Shown: positions 51,254 to 58,044 of the stretch, piece by piece | Layout of the letters: the number at the start of each line of letters is the position of its first letter | How positions within the stretch are numbered: position 1 is the stretch's first letter | Origin: PALSA-505 sp036501145 | GTDB lineage: Bacteria > Actinomycetota > Actinomycetes > Streptosporangiales > Streptosporangiaceae | NCBI GenBank assembly: GCA_036501145.1 | Contig: DASYAV010000172.1 | Coordinates: 1 to 64,000, forward strand | DNA length: 64,000 bases | Reading direction: 5' to 3' | Translations under genes and position numbers: made by a program | The notes under the pieces: model-generated | Seen by the model: only the letters and a program-made list of their open reading frames with translations | Database searches by the model: none | What the model was told of the DNA's origin: nothing

Positions 51254-51898
51254 ATGACCGCGACCGTGATCGGCTACGCCCGCTGCTCCACCGACGCCCA
51301 GGACCTCACCGCCCAGCGTGACCAGCTGCGCGAACTCGGCGTCGCCGAGAACCGCGTCTACCTCGACCACGGGCTCACCGGCACCAACCGCAAGCGCCCC
51401 GGCCTGGACCAGGCCCTCGCCGCCGTGCGCGAGGGCGACACGCTCGTGGTGCCCAAGCTTGACCGGCTCGCCCGCTCAGTGCCCGACGCCCGCGCTATCG
51501 GCGACGACCTGGCCGCCCGCAGCATCAAGCTGTCCCTCGGCGGGCAGGTCTATGACCCCGCCGACCCGATGGGCAAGATGTTCTTCAACATCCTGGCCAC
51601 CTTCGCCGAATTCGAAGTCGACCTCCTCCGGCTCAGGACACGCGAGGGCATGGCCGTTGCGAAGGCGAAAGTCAAACTCCGCGGCAAGCAGCCCAAGCTG
51701 TCGGCCAGGCAGCAGCGCGAGCTGGCCCGAATGGCTGGCACCGGCGAGCCATGCAAATCGATGCATCGTGCGGTACTCCCATGCGTACGCAGACGCACTA
51801 CTTTCGACAGCTGCGAGCGAGGTCTCGACGGGGTGGCCAGTGGTCAGTATCGCTGGGTATCCGGTCAGTTCGGCGTTCTCACGGTGTCGCCGCGGTGA
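51254..51898 (+). CDS. Serine recombinase (resolvase/invertase) with corrupted C-terminus
   Basis: A 214-residue serine recombinase. VIGYARCSTDAQDLTAQRDQL holds the catalytic Ser (about residue 10), with GLTGTNRKRPGLDQALAAVREGDTLVVPKLDRLARS, then MFFNILATFAEFEVDLLRLRTREGMAVAKAKVKLRG. The HTH end should continue as a R-x-x-I-A-x-x-x-x-V-S pattern but reads CKSMHRAVLPCVRRRTTFDSC, which is not HTH-like. A frameshift or foreign junction near 51740 is likely, so DNA binding may be lost. ATG 51254 used. Confidence 0.75.
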   Translation: MTATVIGYARCSTDAQDLTAQRDQLRELGVAENRVYLDHGLTGTNRKRPGLDQALAAVREGDTLVVPKLDRLARSVPDARAIGDDLAARSIKLSLGGQVYDPADPMGKMFFNILATFAEFEVDLLRLRTREGMAVAKAKVKLRGKQPKLSARQQRELARMAGTGEPCKSMHRAVLPCVRRRTTFDSCERGLDGVASGQYRWVSGQFGVLTVSPR

Positions 51899-51988
51899 CG
51901 CCGGTCACTACCCGCCGCCATGCCAAGGCGGCGGGCCAGCTTCAGATGTGCGAGGCTGTGGATGTGGCTGTCCGGGGAGGAGGTCCGC

Positions 51989-52207
51989 ATGACTGATGAT
52001 GCGCCGGAGCGTGAGGGTTCCGGGGAGCCGGACCCTGAGGGTTCTGAGGAAGAGGGGAAGCGCAAGTTCCGCGAGGCGCTGGAACGCAAGCGCGCTAAGC
52101 AGACGGACGCTAACACCGCCCGCGGTGGCAAGGATGCCGGTAAGGTGCACGGCGCCCACGGCCCGGCCCAGAACAGGCGTTCGTTTCGCCGCAAGACCGG
52201 CGGCTGA
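51989..52207 (+). CDS. DUF5302 protein
   Basis: A 72-residue protein: MTDDAPEREGSGEPDPEGSEEEGKRKFREALERKRAKQTDANTARGGKDAGKVHGAHGPAQNRRSFRRKTGG. The KRKFREALERKRA and GKVHGAHGP segments match DUF5302, a short charged protein family of actinomycetes with unknown role. RBS GGGGAGGAGG precedes ATG 51989. Confidence 0.88.
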   Translation: MTDDAPEREGSGEPDPEGSEEEGKRKFREALERKRAKQTDANTARGGKDAGKVHGAHGPAQNRRSFRRKTGG

Positions 52208-52237
52208 ACCGATCGGCGCACCCAGCAGCCGCTGAAC

Positions 52238-52319
52238 GATCACCAAAATGAGTACAGCAGCGCGCGACGATCGTCAGGCAGCGGCCCCGCCCGGTCACCC
52301 ACTCAGCGGGATACGTGGC
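52238..52319. repeat. Dispersed repeat, copy 2
   Basis: Second copy of the repeat at 47140-47222, starting GATCACCAAAATGAGTACAG with one extra A. It lies just after DUF5302 and before the SHOCT gene, and no gene is supported in the 235-base interval. Confidence 0.7.
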
Positions 52320-52442
52320 AAATCAGGATGGCGACGCTGGTCTCCTCTGGTTGCCACATCAGGTAGGGCCATCCCCACCGATGCGGAATCTAACTCTGAC
52401 GCTACTTCCAGGCGTCGGATTGAAGACCGCTTTTCAGTGGGC

Positions 52443-53024
52443 TTATATGCGGGCGATGACCTCGGCGCGCTTGGCCGCGAACTCCTCATCTGTGAGTAGC
52501 CCTTCATCGTGCAGGCTGGCCAGCTTACGGAGGATGGCTGCCATGTCGTCCTGTGGCTGGGCCGCCGGGGCGGGTGTGCCAGCCATCAGGTTGAACTTAA
52601 TGGCCTCCGCCTGGGCGGTCCTCACAGCGGCGTTGCCATTGAGCGTGGTCTCGTGGTAGGTCCCGTCAGCAAAAATCACGAACGCGGCCGCCTTGGTTTT
52701 GGTGGCCAGCCCAGCCAGACCCACCGGCAGAAACATGGCCCGGCCCGGGCTCCACGCCTGCGAGCCGTCCGTCAGCCGGGCCTCAGCTCCAGCCAATGGG
52801 CCGAGCTCTCCGGTGCCAGGTGGGGCAGCATAAGCCTCTACCGTTTCCCTGCGAACCTGGACGCCCAGCGCCGGGAAGATGGCATCCGGTCCAGTGGGGC
52901 GACTCTGGCTGCGGCGCACCTCGATCTGCCGGTCGTACTCGGCCTGCACAGCCGGTTTCAGATCGTCGCGTGAGACGCCATAGTCCAGCGCATAGCCGGC
53001 TTCCTGCTCCGGTGTCATCTTCAT
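52443..53024 (-). CDS. SHOCT-domain protein
   Basis: A 193-residue protein. The C-terminus DDMAAILRKLASLHDEGLLTDEEFAAKRAEVIARI is the SHOCT motif. The N-terminal part (GYALDYGVSRDDLKPAVQAEYDRQIEVRRSQS) is helical, and the middle resembles DUF4429/PH-like strands (LGVQVRRETVEAY; AAFVIFADGTYHETTLNGN). Start taken as ATG 53024; an upstream ATG is possible. Function unknown. Confidence 0.8.
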   Translation of the reverse strand: MKMTPEQEAGYALDYGVSRDDLKPAVQAEYDRQIEVRRSQSRPTGPDAIFPALGVQVRRETVEAYAAPPGTGELGPLAGAEARLTDGSQAWSPGRAMFLPVGLAGLATKTKAAAFVIFADGTYHETTLNGNAAVRTAQAEAIKFNLMAGTPAPAAQPQDDMAAILRKLASLHDEGLLTDEEFAAKRAEVIARI

Positions 53025-53294
53025 CTTGGCAACCCCAGACAAGATCATCCCGCCCATGCAAAGCCACGGCAACCTCCCCCGCACGCGGCAGCGCCACTCA
53101 AGAGACGTTCGACCGGCCGCCACCGTTTACCTGCCCAACGGTGCGCCCGCAGCGGCTAAGGAGCGCGGCGAAGTGAGCCCCCGCCACTGCTGACGGACCG
53201 CCGGACAGGGGCGCATCACCCGTCGCCGGTGTCGGTGGCCTTGATCCCGCGAGCGGTCAGGCCCGGATCACAGTCCTCCTACCGACACTCCCTC

Positions 53295-53400
53295 AGAGCC
53301 TGTTTGAGAACCTCATGCGGCTTGGAGCGGGGTTCGCGGTGACGCAGCCGTGGGCCGGGCTGGTCCTGGGACCGGCTCGGGCGACCCGGGCGGCCGCGAT
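53295..53400. repeat. Inverted copy of the IS5-type element right end
   Basis: About 105 bases from AGAGCCTGTTTGAGAACCTC onward are the reverse complement of 56717-56822 with a few substitutions and a roughly 15-base deletion. It carries the same terminal inverted-repeat sequence GAGCCTGTTTGAGAA. With the right end at 56822 it brackets the 53.3-56.8 kb segment. Confidence 0.8.
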
Positions 53401-53449
53401 CGCAGCGGGCAAGCGCGGCCGGTACCGCTGCTGTGATGTTCTGCGCTCA

Positions 53450-53501
53450 TTTTCCGGGCCCAGGCTACCGGCCTGTTTTCCGGGCCCAGGCTACCGGCCT
53501 G
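53450..53501. repeat. Perfect 26-base tandem duplication
   Basis: The unit TTTTCCGGGCCCAGGCTACC plus GGCCTG occurs twice head-to-tail (53450-53475, 53476-53501). It lies in the debris next to the IS end. Confidence 0.85.
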
Positions 53502-53560
53502 GCTGATACGTGAATCGACGATTCTCATCCTCGGGAGCGGTCCACAGGGCCATCGAAATC

Positions 53561-53811
53561 TCAGGTGTCGTCGGCGGTCAGCTGGCGGTGCAGCGTGGCC
53601 ATGTCAGAGCAGATCCATTCTTCGGCGACCAGGCCGTCGGCGATCCGGTAGAACTCGTGGCTGACGTATTCGATGGTGCGGCCGGTGGCAGGGATGCCCA
53701 GGTGATCCCCCTGGTGGGTGCCGCGGAAGGTCAGCCGGACGGCCACCCGGTCGCCCGCGATGTCGTCGATGCGCGCGTGCAGGTCGGAGAAGCCGCGCTT
53801 GATGACGTCGG
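53561..53811 (-). pseudogene. 5'-truncated SnoaL-like protein remnant
   Basis: Minus-strand codons read GADVIKRGFSDLHARIDDIAGDRVAVRLTFRGTHQGDHLGIPATGRTIEYVSHEFYRIADGLVAEEWICSDMATLHRQL and stop at 53561. This is the last two thirds of a SnoaL-like NTF2-fold protein. The N-terminus is absent; a MarR fragment on the other strand abuts it. Confidence 0.75.
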
Positions 53812-53976
53812 CGCCTTGCCGACGGGCATCGTGAACTCGCCCGGCAACTATTCGCCGGCATGCCAGCAGAGGAATTCGGCGGCTTCGACACCGGCCTGAG
53901 CCACGTGGTGAACCGCCTGCGCACCCTGCTCGTCGAGTCAGCGCAAGACTGGAGCGAGGCGGGCCTCCCGCCCTGA
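53812..53976 (+). pseudogene. C-terminal fragment of a MarR-type regulator
   Basis: Plus-strand codons RLADGHRELARQLFAGMPAEEFGGFDTGLSHVVNRLRTLLVESAQ up to TGA 53974-53976 look like the final dimerisation helices of a MarR family repressor. No HTH or start is present. It is a truncation partner of the SnoaL remnant at a recombination junction. Confidence 0.5.
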
Positions 53977-54132
53977 TGCCGGGGCGTCGGTGACAGAGAC
54001 GTTACGGATCTGAGGTCACCCCTCTCTGGCACCATTCGGCCAGCGCTGTTACCGGCGTATCTATCTGGGCACGGATCGATGATCAACGGCGCCGCCCTTT
54101 CGTGACGGGCTAGTCGGCCGGCCGTGCCGGGC

Positions 54133-54699
54133 TTACTGGCCGGCGAGCCGGGCTATGGCTCGCAATGCGCTGGCGAGGTCCGCGGCGGTTGGCGCGCGCT
54201 CGGGGTCGATGAGCCACTGAGCCAGGACGCCGCTGATCAGAGCCTGGTGCAGCGCGCCGACCGAGCGCGCGTCCGCGTCGTCGGCGGCCAGGCCGTAGAC
54301 GGCTTGTGCCCATAGCGTGCGGGCGTCCTCGATGCCGTCGGCGAGCGCGGTGCGCACCTGCGGCTCACGCTGCGCGACGTCGAGCGCGTCGAAGGTGGCC
54401 CGCCAGACGCCGGGGCTCTCGCGGAACGAGTCGGTGACCTGCGTCCAGAAGCGCTGGAACCGCTCAAGCAGGGAACCGGCCGGCTCCTCCCGCATGGCCC
54501 GCCCCATCTCGGCCCCGAAGTCGTCCATGGCCTGCATCACCGCAGCGTTCAGCAGGGCCTGCAGCGAGCCGTAGTGGTAGCCGATCGAGGCGAGGTTCGT
54601 GCCGGACGCGGCGACGATGTCACGCGCTGTGGTCCGTGCGTAGCCCTTGTCCCGCAGGCAGCGGACCGCGCCGGCGAGCAGGTCTTCTTTGTGGCTCAT
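54133..54699 (-). CDS. TetR-family transcriptional regulator
   Basis: A 188-residue TetR repressor. The HTH is LLAGAVRCLRDKGYARTTARDIVAASGTNLASIGYHYGSLQALL. The C-terminal ligand/dimer domain is helical (FRESPGVWRATFDALDVAQREPQVRTALADGI). It is divergent from the SRPBCC gene, with a perfect operator candidate between them, so it probably represses that gene and itself. Start ATG 54699. Confidence 0.93.
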   Translation of the reverse strand: MSHKEDLLAGAVRCLRDKGYARTTARDIVAASGTNLASIGYHYGSLQALLNAAVMQAMDDFGAEMGRAMREEPAGSLLERFQRFWTQVTDSFRESPGVWRATFDALDVAQREPQVRTALADGIEDARTLWAQAVYGLAADDADARSVGALHQALISGVLAQWLIDPERAPTAADLASALRAIARLAGQ

Positions 54700-54720
54700 G
54701 AGCCAAGGGTATCAAGGATC

Positions 54721-54747
54721 TATACAAACGTTCTAGACAAATGTATA
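54721..54747. promoter_or_regulatory. TetR operator candidate
   Basis: TATACA (54721-54726) and TGTATA (54742-54747) are perfect inverted arms around a 15-base centre, placed in the divergent intergenic region 22 bases from the regulator start. The AT-rich DNA fits a TetR operator overlapping the promoters. Confidence 0.7.
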
Positions 54748-54807
54748 AGACCTATGTATGATCCTGACTGTCACCGGACGACACCGCAAAGGAAAGAGGA
54801 CGCTGCA

Positions 54808-55233
54808 ATGCACGTCATCACCGTCACCAGGCGGACCACGGCCACCCCGGAAGCGGTCTGGGACCTGTTCGCTGATTACGCCAACCGCACGAGCTGGGAT
54901 GACAGCCTGGAGAAGATCACCGTGCCCCCCGGAGCCGCGTTCCGCGCGGGCGCCACCGGCACCGTGAAGCTCGCCGGCCAGCCCGCCCGACGGTTCGAGA
55001 TCCTGCGATGCACGCCGCACGAGGCCTACACCGACCGGTTCTTCCTTCCGATGGGCGGCAAGATGGACTGGGTCCACACACTGCGGCAGACGGGCGACGG
55101 CCTTGAGGTCAGCTTCGACGTGAGCGTCAGCGGACCGACCGCCTTCATCCTGGGCCCGATCATGAAGAAGATCCTCAACAAGGATCTCCCGCCCACCGTC
55201 GACAAACTGGTGGCCCTAGCCGAGCGGCGGTAA
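54808..55233 (+). CDS. SRPBCC family protein, TetR partner
   Basis: A 141-residue polyketide-cyclase-like protein. MHVITVTRRTTATPEAVWDLFADYANRTSWDDSLEKITVPPGAAF is the SRPBCC N-terminus, and GLEVSFDVSVSGPTAFILGPIMKKILNKDLPPTVDKLVALAERR the terminal helix. RBS GGAAAGAGGA. It is probably derepressed when the TetR protein binds its ligand. Ligand unknown. Confidence 0.88.
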   Translation: MHVITVTRRTTATPEAVWDLFADYANRTSWDDSLEKITVPPGAAFRAGATGTVKLAGQPARRFEILRCTPHEAYTDRFFLPMGGKMDWVHTLRQTGDGLEVSFDVSVSGPTAFILGPIMKKILNKDLPPTVDKLVALAERR

Positions 55234-55833
55234 GCGCCCATGCGCCCCCAGGGAACCGACATCCCCCAGGGCGGAACTCAGAGCCCTGGTCCGGCCGGCA
55301 CCGTTGCCGACCGGGCCAGCGACGGGCTCGCCGACTCCCCGGATCCGCACGCGGCGCGAGGTATGGCTGTCACACCCGGCCAGCGTACAGATCGGCGCCT
55401 ACCGCGCGTAGGCACCGGCGCATCCGTCACAACGCTTGACCCGCCGGCCAGTCCGTGATGCCGCGACCGCGCAGGTCGCGGTGACCGGTCCCCGGGACTG
55501 AGTGAAGGCGGTGAAGGAAACACGAGTGCTCATCAAGCGTTGCCGAGCCGTACTCACGGAGCGCCGCCGCTACGGCACCAGATACCGCGGTCGCTAACAA
55601 GCGCACGGCGAATGGCTTCGGTATGGGATTCTCCCGTCATCCACGCTACTTCGGCGGCGCGGGACTCACATTCAACGCTCGACCAGGGCCGCAAGAGCAT
55701 CCGAGAACTCGTGGCGCGGCGTAGCTTGCAGTACTTCGTGATCTCCCGGGGTCTCCTGTGCGTGTCGGTCACCGGCACGACGGCGGGCTCCTGGTAGCGG
55801 CAGTGGTGTCAACTCCCCTTCCGCCGAGGCCTG
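55234..55833. other. Gap with a VapB-like antitoxin remnant on the minus strand
   Basis: About 600 bases. On the minus strand 55690-55554 the codons SVECESRAAEVAWMTGESHTEAIRRALVSDRG resemble the N-terminal part of a Rv0623-type VapB antitoxin (RLAAEVAALTGESKTEAI-like), without a credible start or partner PIN gene. The rest (55234-55553) holds nothing I can support. Confidence 0.45.
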
Positions 55834-56355
55834 ATGGCTTTGTACCTTGACCCGCGCGATGACGCATCTTCCCGGCCCGGCGCCGGGGTGGCCTGCCGGT
55901 GCTGCCCGGCCGGGTCGCGCAGCACCCGCGTGCGCCGGTACCCCTCGGACATGAGCGACGGCGAGTGGGCGGTCATCGAGCCACTGCTCCCGGCGCCGGG
56001 CTGGGTGCGCGGGGTGGGCGGCTCGCCCGGCAGCTACTGCCGCCGCGACATCGTCGATGCGATCCGCTACCTGACCCACAACGGGCCGGTGTGGCGGGCG
56101 CTGCCGGCCGACCTGCCGCACTGGCGCACCGCCTACGGCTACGTCCGCGCCTGGCAGGCCAGCGGCGCCACCCGCCGGATGCATGACACGCTGCGCGAGC
56201 AGGCCCGGGTGCTGGCCGGGCGCGGCCCGCAGCCCACCGCCGCGATCATCGACTCCCAGTCGGTCAAGGCCGCCGACACCGTCGCCAAAGACAGCCGCGG
56301 ATACGATGCCGGGAAGAAATCGAAGGCAGAAAGCGCCACCTCGCCGTCGACGTGA
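55834..56355 (+). CDS. Transposase, first reading frame (DDE N-terminal half)
   Basis: A 173-residue frame containing the first acidic residue of the DDE triad in AIIDSQSVK. It ends in AGKKSKAESATSPST just after the GKK-x-KGRKRH block begins, where one G appears to be missing relative to the usual sequence. ATG 55951 (MSDGEW) may be the true start. It could be joined to the second frame by programmed frameshifting or be mutated. Confidence 0.75.
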   Translation: MALYLDPRDDASSRPGAGVACRCCPAGSRSTRVRRYPSDMSDGEWAVIEPLLPAPGWVRGVGGSPGSYCRRDIVDAIRYLTHNGPVWRALPADLPHWRTAYGYVRAWQASGATRRMHDTLREQARVLAGRGPQPTAAIIDSQSVKAADTVAKDSRGYDAGKKSKAESATSPST

Positions 56356-56804
56356 TGGGCCTGATCTTGTGCGTCGTAGTCACCGCCGCCTCGGTCCAGG
56401 ACCGCGACGGCGCCCGCCCGCTGCTGTGGCGGCTGGCCGCCAGCTTCCGCGCCGTCACCCTCGTCTGGGCCGACGGCGGCTACGCCGGGAAGCTGGTCAC
56501 CTGGGCCGCCGGCACGCTGCACCGGATCGTGCAGATCGTCAGGCGCCCAGACAACCTGCACTCCTTCCAGGTGCTGCCCCGCCGCTGGGTTGTGGAGCGG
56601 ACATTCGGATGGATCATGAAACACCGCCGGTGCGTCCGCGACTACGAGCGACTGCTCGAACACCATGAAACCTACCTGTACTGGTCCATGATCCACGTCA
56701 TGGCCGCCCGGGTCGCCCGCCACCAGACCGCGCCGCCCGAGCCGGTCCCAGGACCAGCCCAGCCCACGGCTGCGTCACCGCGAACCCTGCTCCAAGCCGC
56801 ATGA
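56352..56804 (+). CDS. Transposase, second reading frame (DDE C-terminal half)
   Basis: A 150-residue frame overlapping the first by four bases. It has the second Asp (VWADGGYAGK) and the Glu-containing ending (VVERTFGWIMKHRRCVRDYERLLEHHETYLYWSMIHVMAARVA). It would be expressed only through frameshifting or as a separate product. Confidence 0.75.
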   Translation: MMGLILCVVVTAASVQDRDGARPLLWRLAASFRAVTLVWADGGYAGKLVTWAAGTLHRIVQIVRRPDNLHSFQVLPRRWVVERTFGWIMKHRRCVRDYERLLEHHETYLYWSMIHVMAARVARHQTAPPEPVPGPAQPTAASPRTLLQAA

Positions 56805-56931
56805 GGTTCTCAAACAGGCTCTCAGCAAAGTTCCTCATACGCGGCAGCCGCTGAGCCCGGCCCAGCTGAGCTGGGTCACGCTCCGCGGCATCTTGGCGTG
56901 ACGCTGCTGGTGGGTGGCGGGCGGGCAGGTG

Positions 56932-57573
56932 TTATGGCGCGGCGGGCGGGACGTCGAAGGCCAGGACGTGAGAGTGGTCGTATCCAGGGGCCGCCTCTGT
57001 GTTGCCAGTGTTGACGCGGACGAGGTCCTCTCTCAGCGTGAAGATCTCGTTCAGCGTGGCGCCGAGTTGCCAGACCAGCGGACGCGTGCGATTGCCCTGT
57101 CTGAGCTGGGATACCTCGACCGCGACGGTGGCGCCTGGGCGCAGCAGCCCGGCGAAGCCGGCAAACAGGCGGCGGGCGTCTGCGAGGTAGGTGGCGGGAT
57201 CATCGTCGTGGTCGCCGGATCGGAAGCTCCCGTAGGGAGGACTGGTGAGCAGCAGCGCGAAGGGTGGCCACCGCCGCGGCGTGAGGTCCTCGCAGTGGCC
57301 ATGCACCACCCGGTCCGGATGACGCAGGCGTGAGGCGCTGAAGGCGGCGCGGCGTTCGTCGGCCTCGCAGCCCACCGCGTGACGGCCCAGCCGCTCGGCC
57401 ACGACCAGGGTGGTGCCGAACCCGCAGAACGGGTCGATGATCCAGCCCCCGGGTGCGGAGTAACGCTCGATGACATGCTCGGCGACGGCTTCGGGGAAGC
57501 GGAAGAACGACGGGCCGTCATAGTCGATCGGCTCCAGCGATCCCTCCACGGCGAACCACGAACGGCGATTCAC
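56932..57573 (-). CDS. Orphan DNA methyltransferase (N4/N6 class, D21-like)
   Basis: A 213-residue methylase. Motif I is DPFCGFGTTLVVAERLGR (SAM binding), motif IV is TSPPYGSF (SPPY, catalytic), and LRPGATVAVEVSQLRQGNRTRPLVWQLG provides the downstream strand. The order IV after I places it in the beta/D21-type group. No restriction enzyme gene is adjacent. GTG 57573 has GAAGGGG upstream. It lies just after the IS element. Confidence 0.82.
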   Translation of the reverse strand: MNRRSWFAVEGSLEPIDYDGPSFFRFPEAVAEHVIERYSAPGGWIIDPFCGFGTTLVVAERLGRHAVGCEADERRAAFSASRLRHPDRVVHGHCEDLTPRRWPPFALLLTSPPYGSFRSGDHDDDPATYLADARRLFAGFAGLLRPGATVAVEVSQLRQGNRTRPLVWQLGATLNEIFTLREDLVRVNTGNTEAAPGYDHSHVLAFDVPPAAP

Positions 57574-57671
57574 GACCCCTTCTTCCGGCCGGACCCGGAG
57601 ATGGCCTGCCTCTGCACAGTGGCCCATGCCCGCCTCTGCACATCATGGAGCACGCCAGCAGCGGGTGTGTG

Positions 57672-57854
57672 TCACACCGCGGTGCGGTAGCTGCCTCCGG
57701 GCGCCCGGAGGCAGCGTGCGGCGAGCCAGACGACGTCGGGGTAGATCGCGATCTCGAGGGCGGCGTGGCCGGGATCGTCGCCAGGCCGGGCTGGGCTGAC
57801 GCCGGGCACGCTGGCCAGGGTTTGTTGCCAGGTGCTGGGGGCGAGCTGGCGCAT
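57672..57854 (-). CDS. Possible small protein
   Basis: A 60-residue frame: RQLAPSTWQQTLASVPGVSPARPGDDPGHAALEIAIYPDVVWLAARCLRAPGGSYRTAV. The composition is protein-like, but no family or RBS supports it. The 57574-58044 gap otherwise shows nothing recognisable. Low confidence. Confidence 0.3.
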   Translation of the reverse strand: MRQLAPSTWQQTLASVPGVSPARPGDDPGHAALEIAIYPDVVWLAARCLRAPGGSYRTAV

Positions 57855-58044
57855 CCGCCGCTGCTCGCCGGGTTCTCCTCACTCCGCACTACGAGGGCCA
57901 CCCGGGGTTTCTGGTGCAGCTTGGCCGGGTTGCCTCGAGGAGATGACCGGGATCGTGATCGAGTCGTGGCGGCCGTGTGCCCCTAAAGCGGCTGCTCGCC
58001 GCGTACGATTCGTGGCGCATAGGTGGCTGGAACGGGGAAGGCCG

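Larger units (their letters stand above)
55834..56825 (+). mobile_element. IS5-family-like element (transposase in two frames, right end present)
   Basis: The transposase reads YPSDMSDGEWAVIEPLLPAPG, CRRDIVDAIRYLTHNGPVWRALPADLPHW and TAAIIDSQSVKAADTVAKDSRGYDAGKKSK, then shifts frame and continues RHLAVDV, MGLILCVVVTAASVQDRDGARPLLWRL, VWADGGYAGKLVTW and RRWVVERTFGWIMKHRRCVRDYERLLEHHETYLYWSMI. All three DDE blocks are visible. The right end carries GAGCCTGTTTGAGAACC-type inverted repeat (56806-56822). No matching left end was found upstream of 55834, so the element is probably left-truncated or its left end diverged. Confidence 0.85.
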
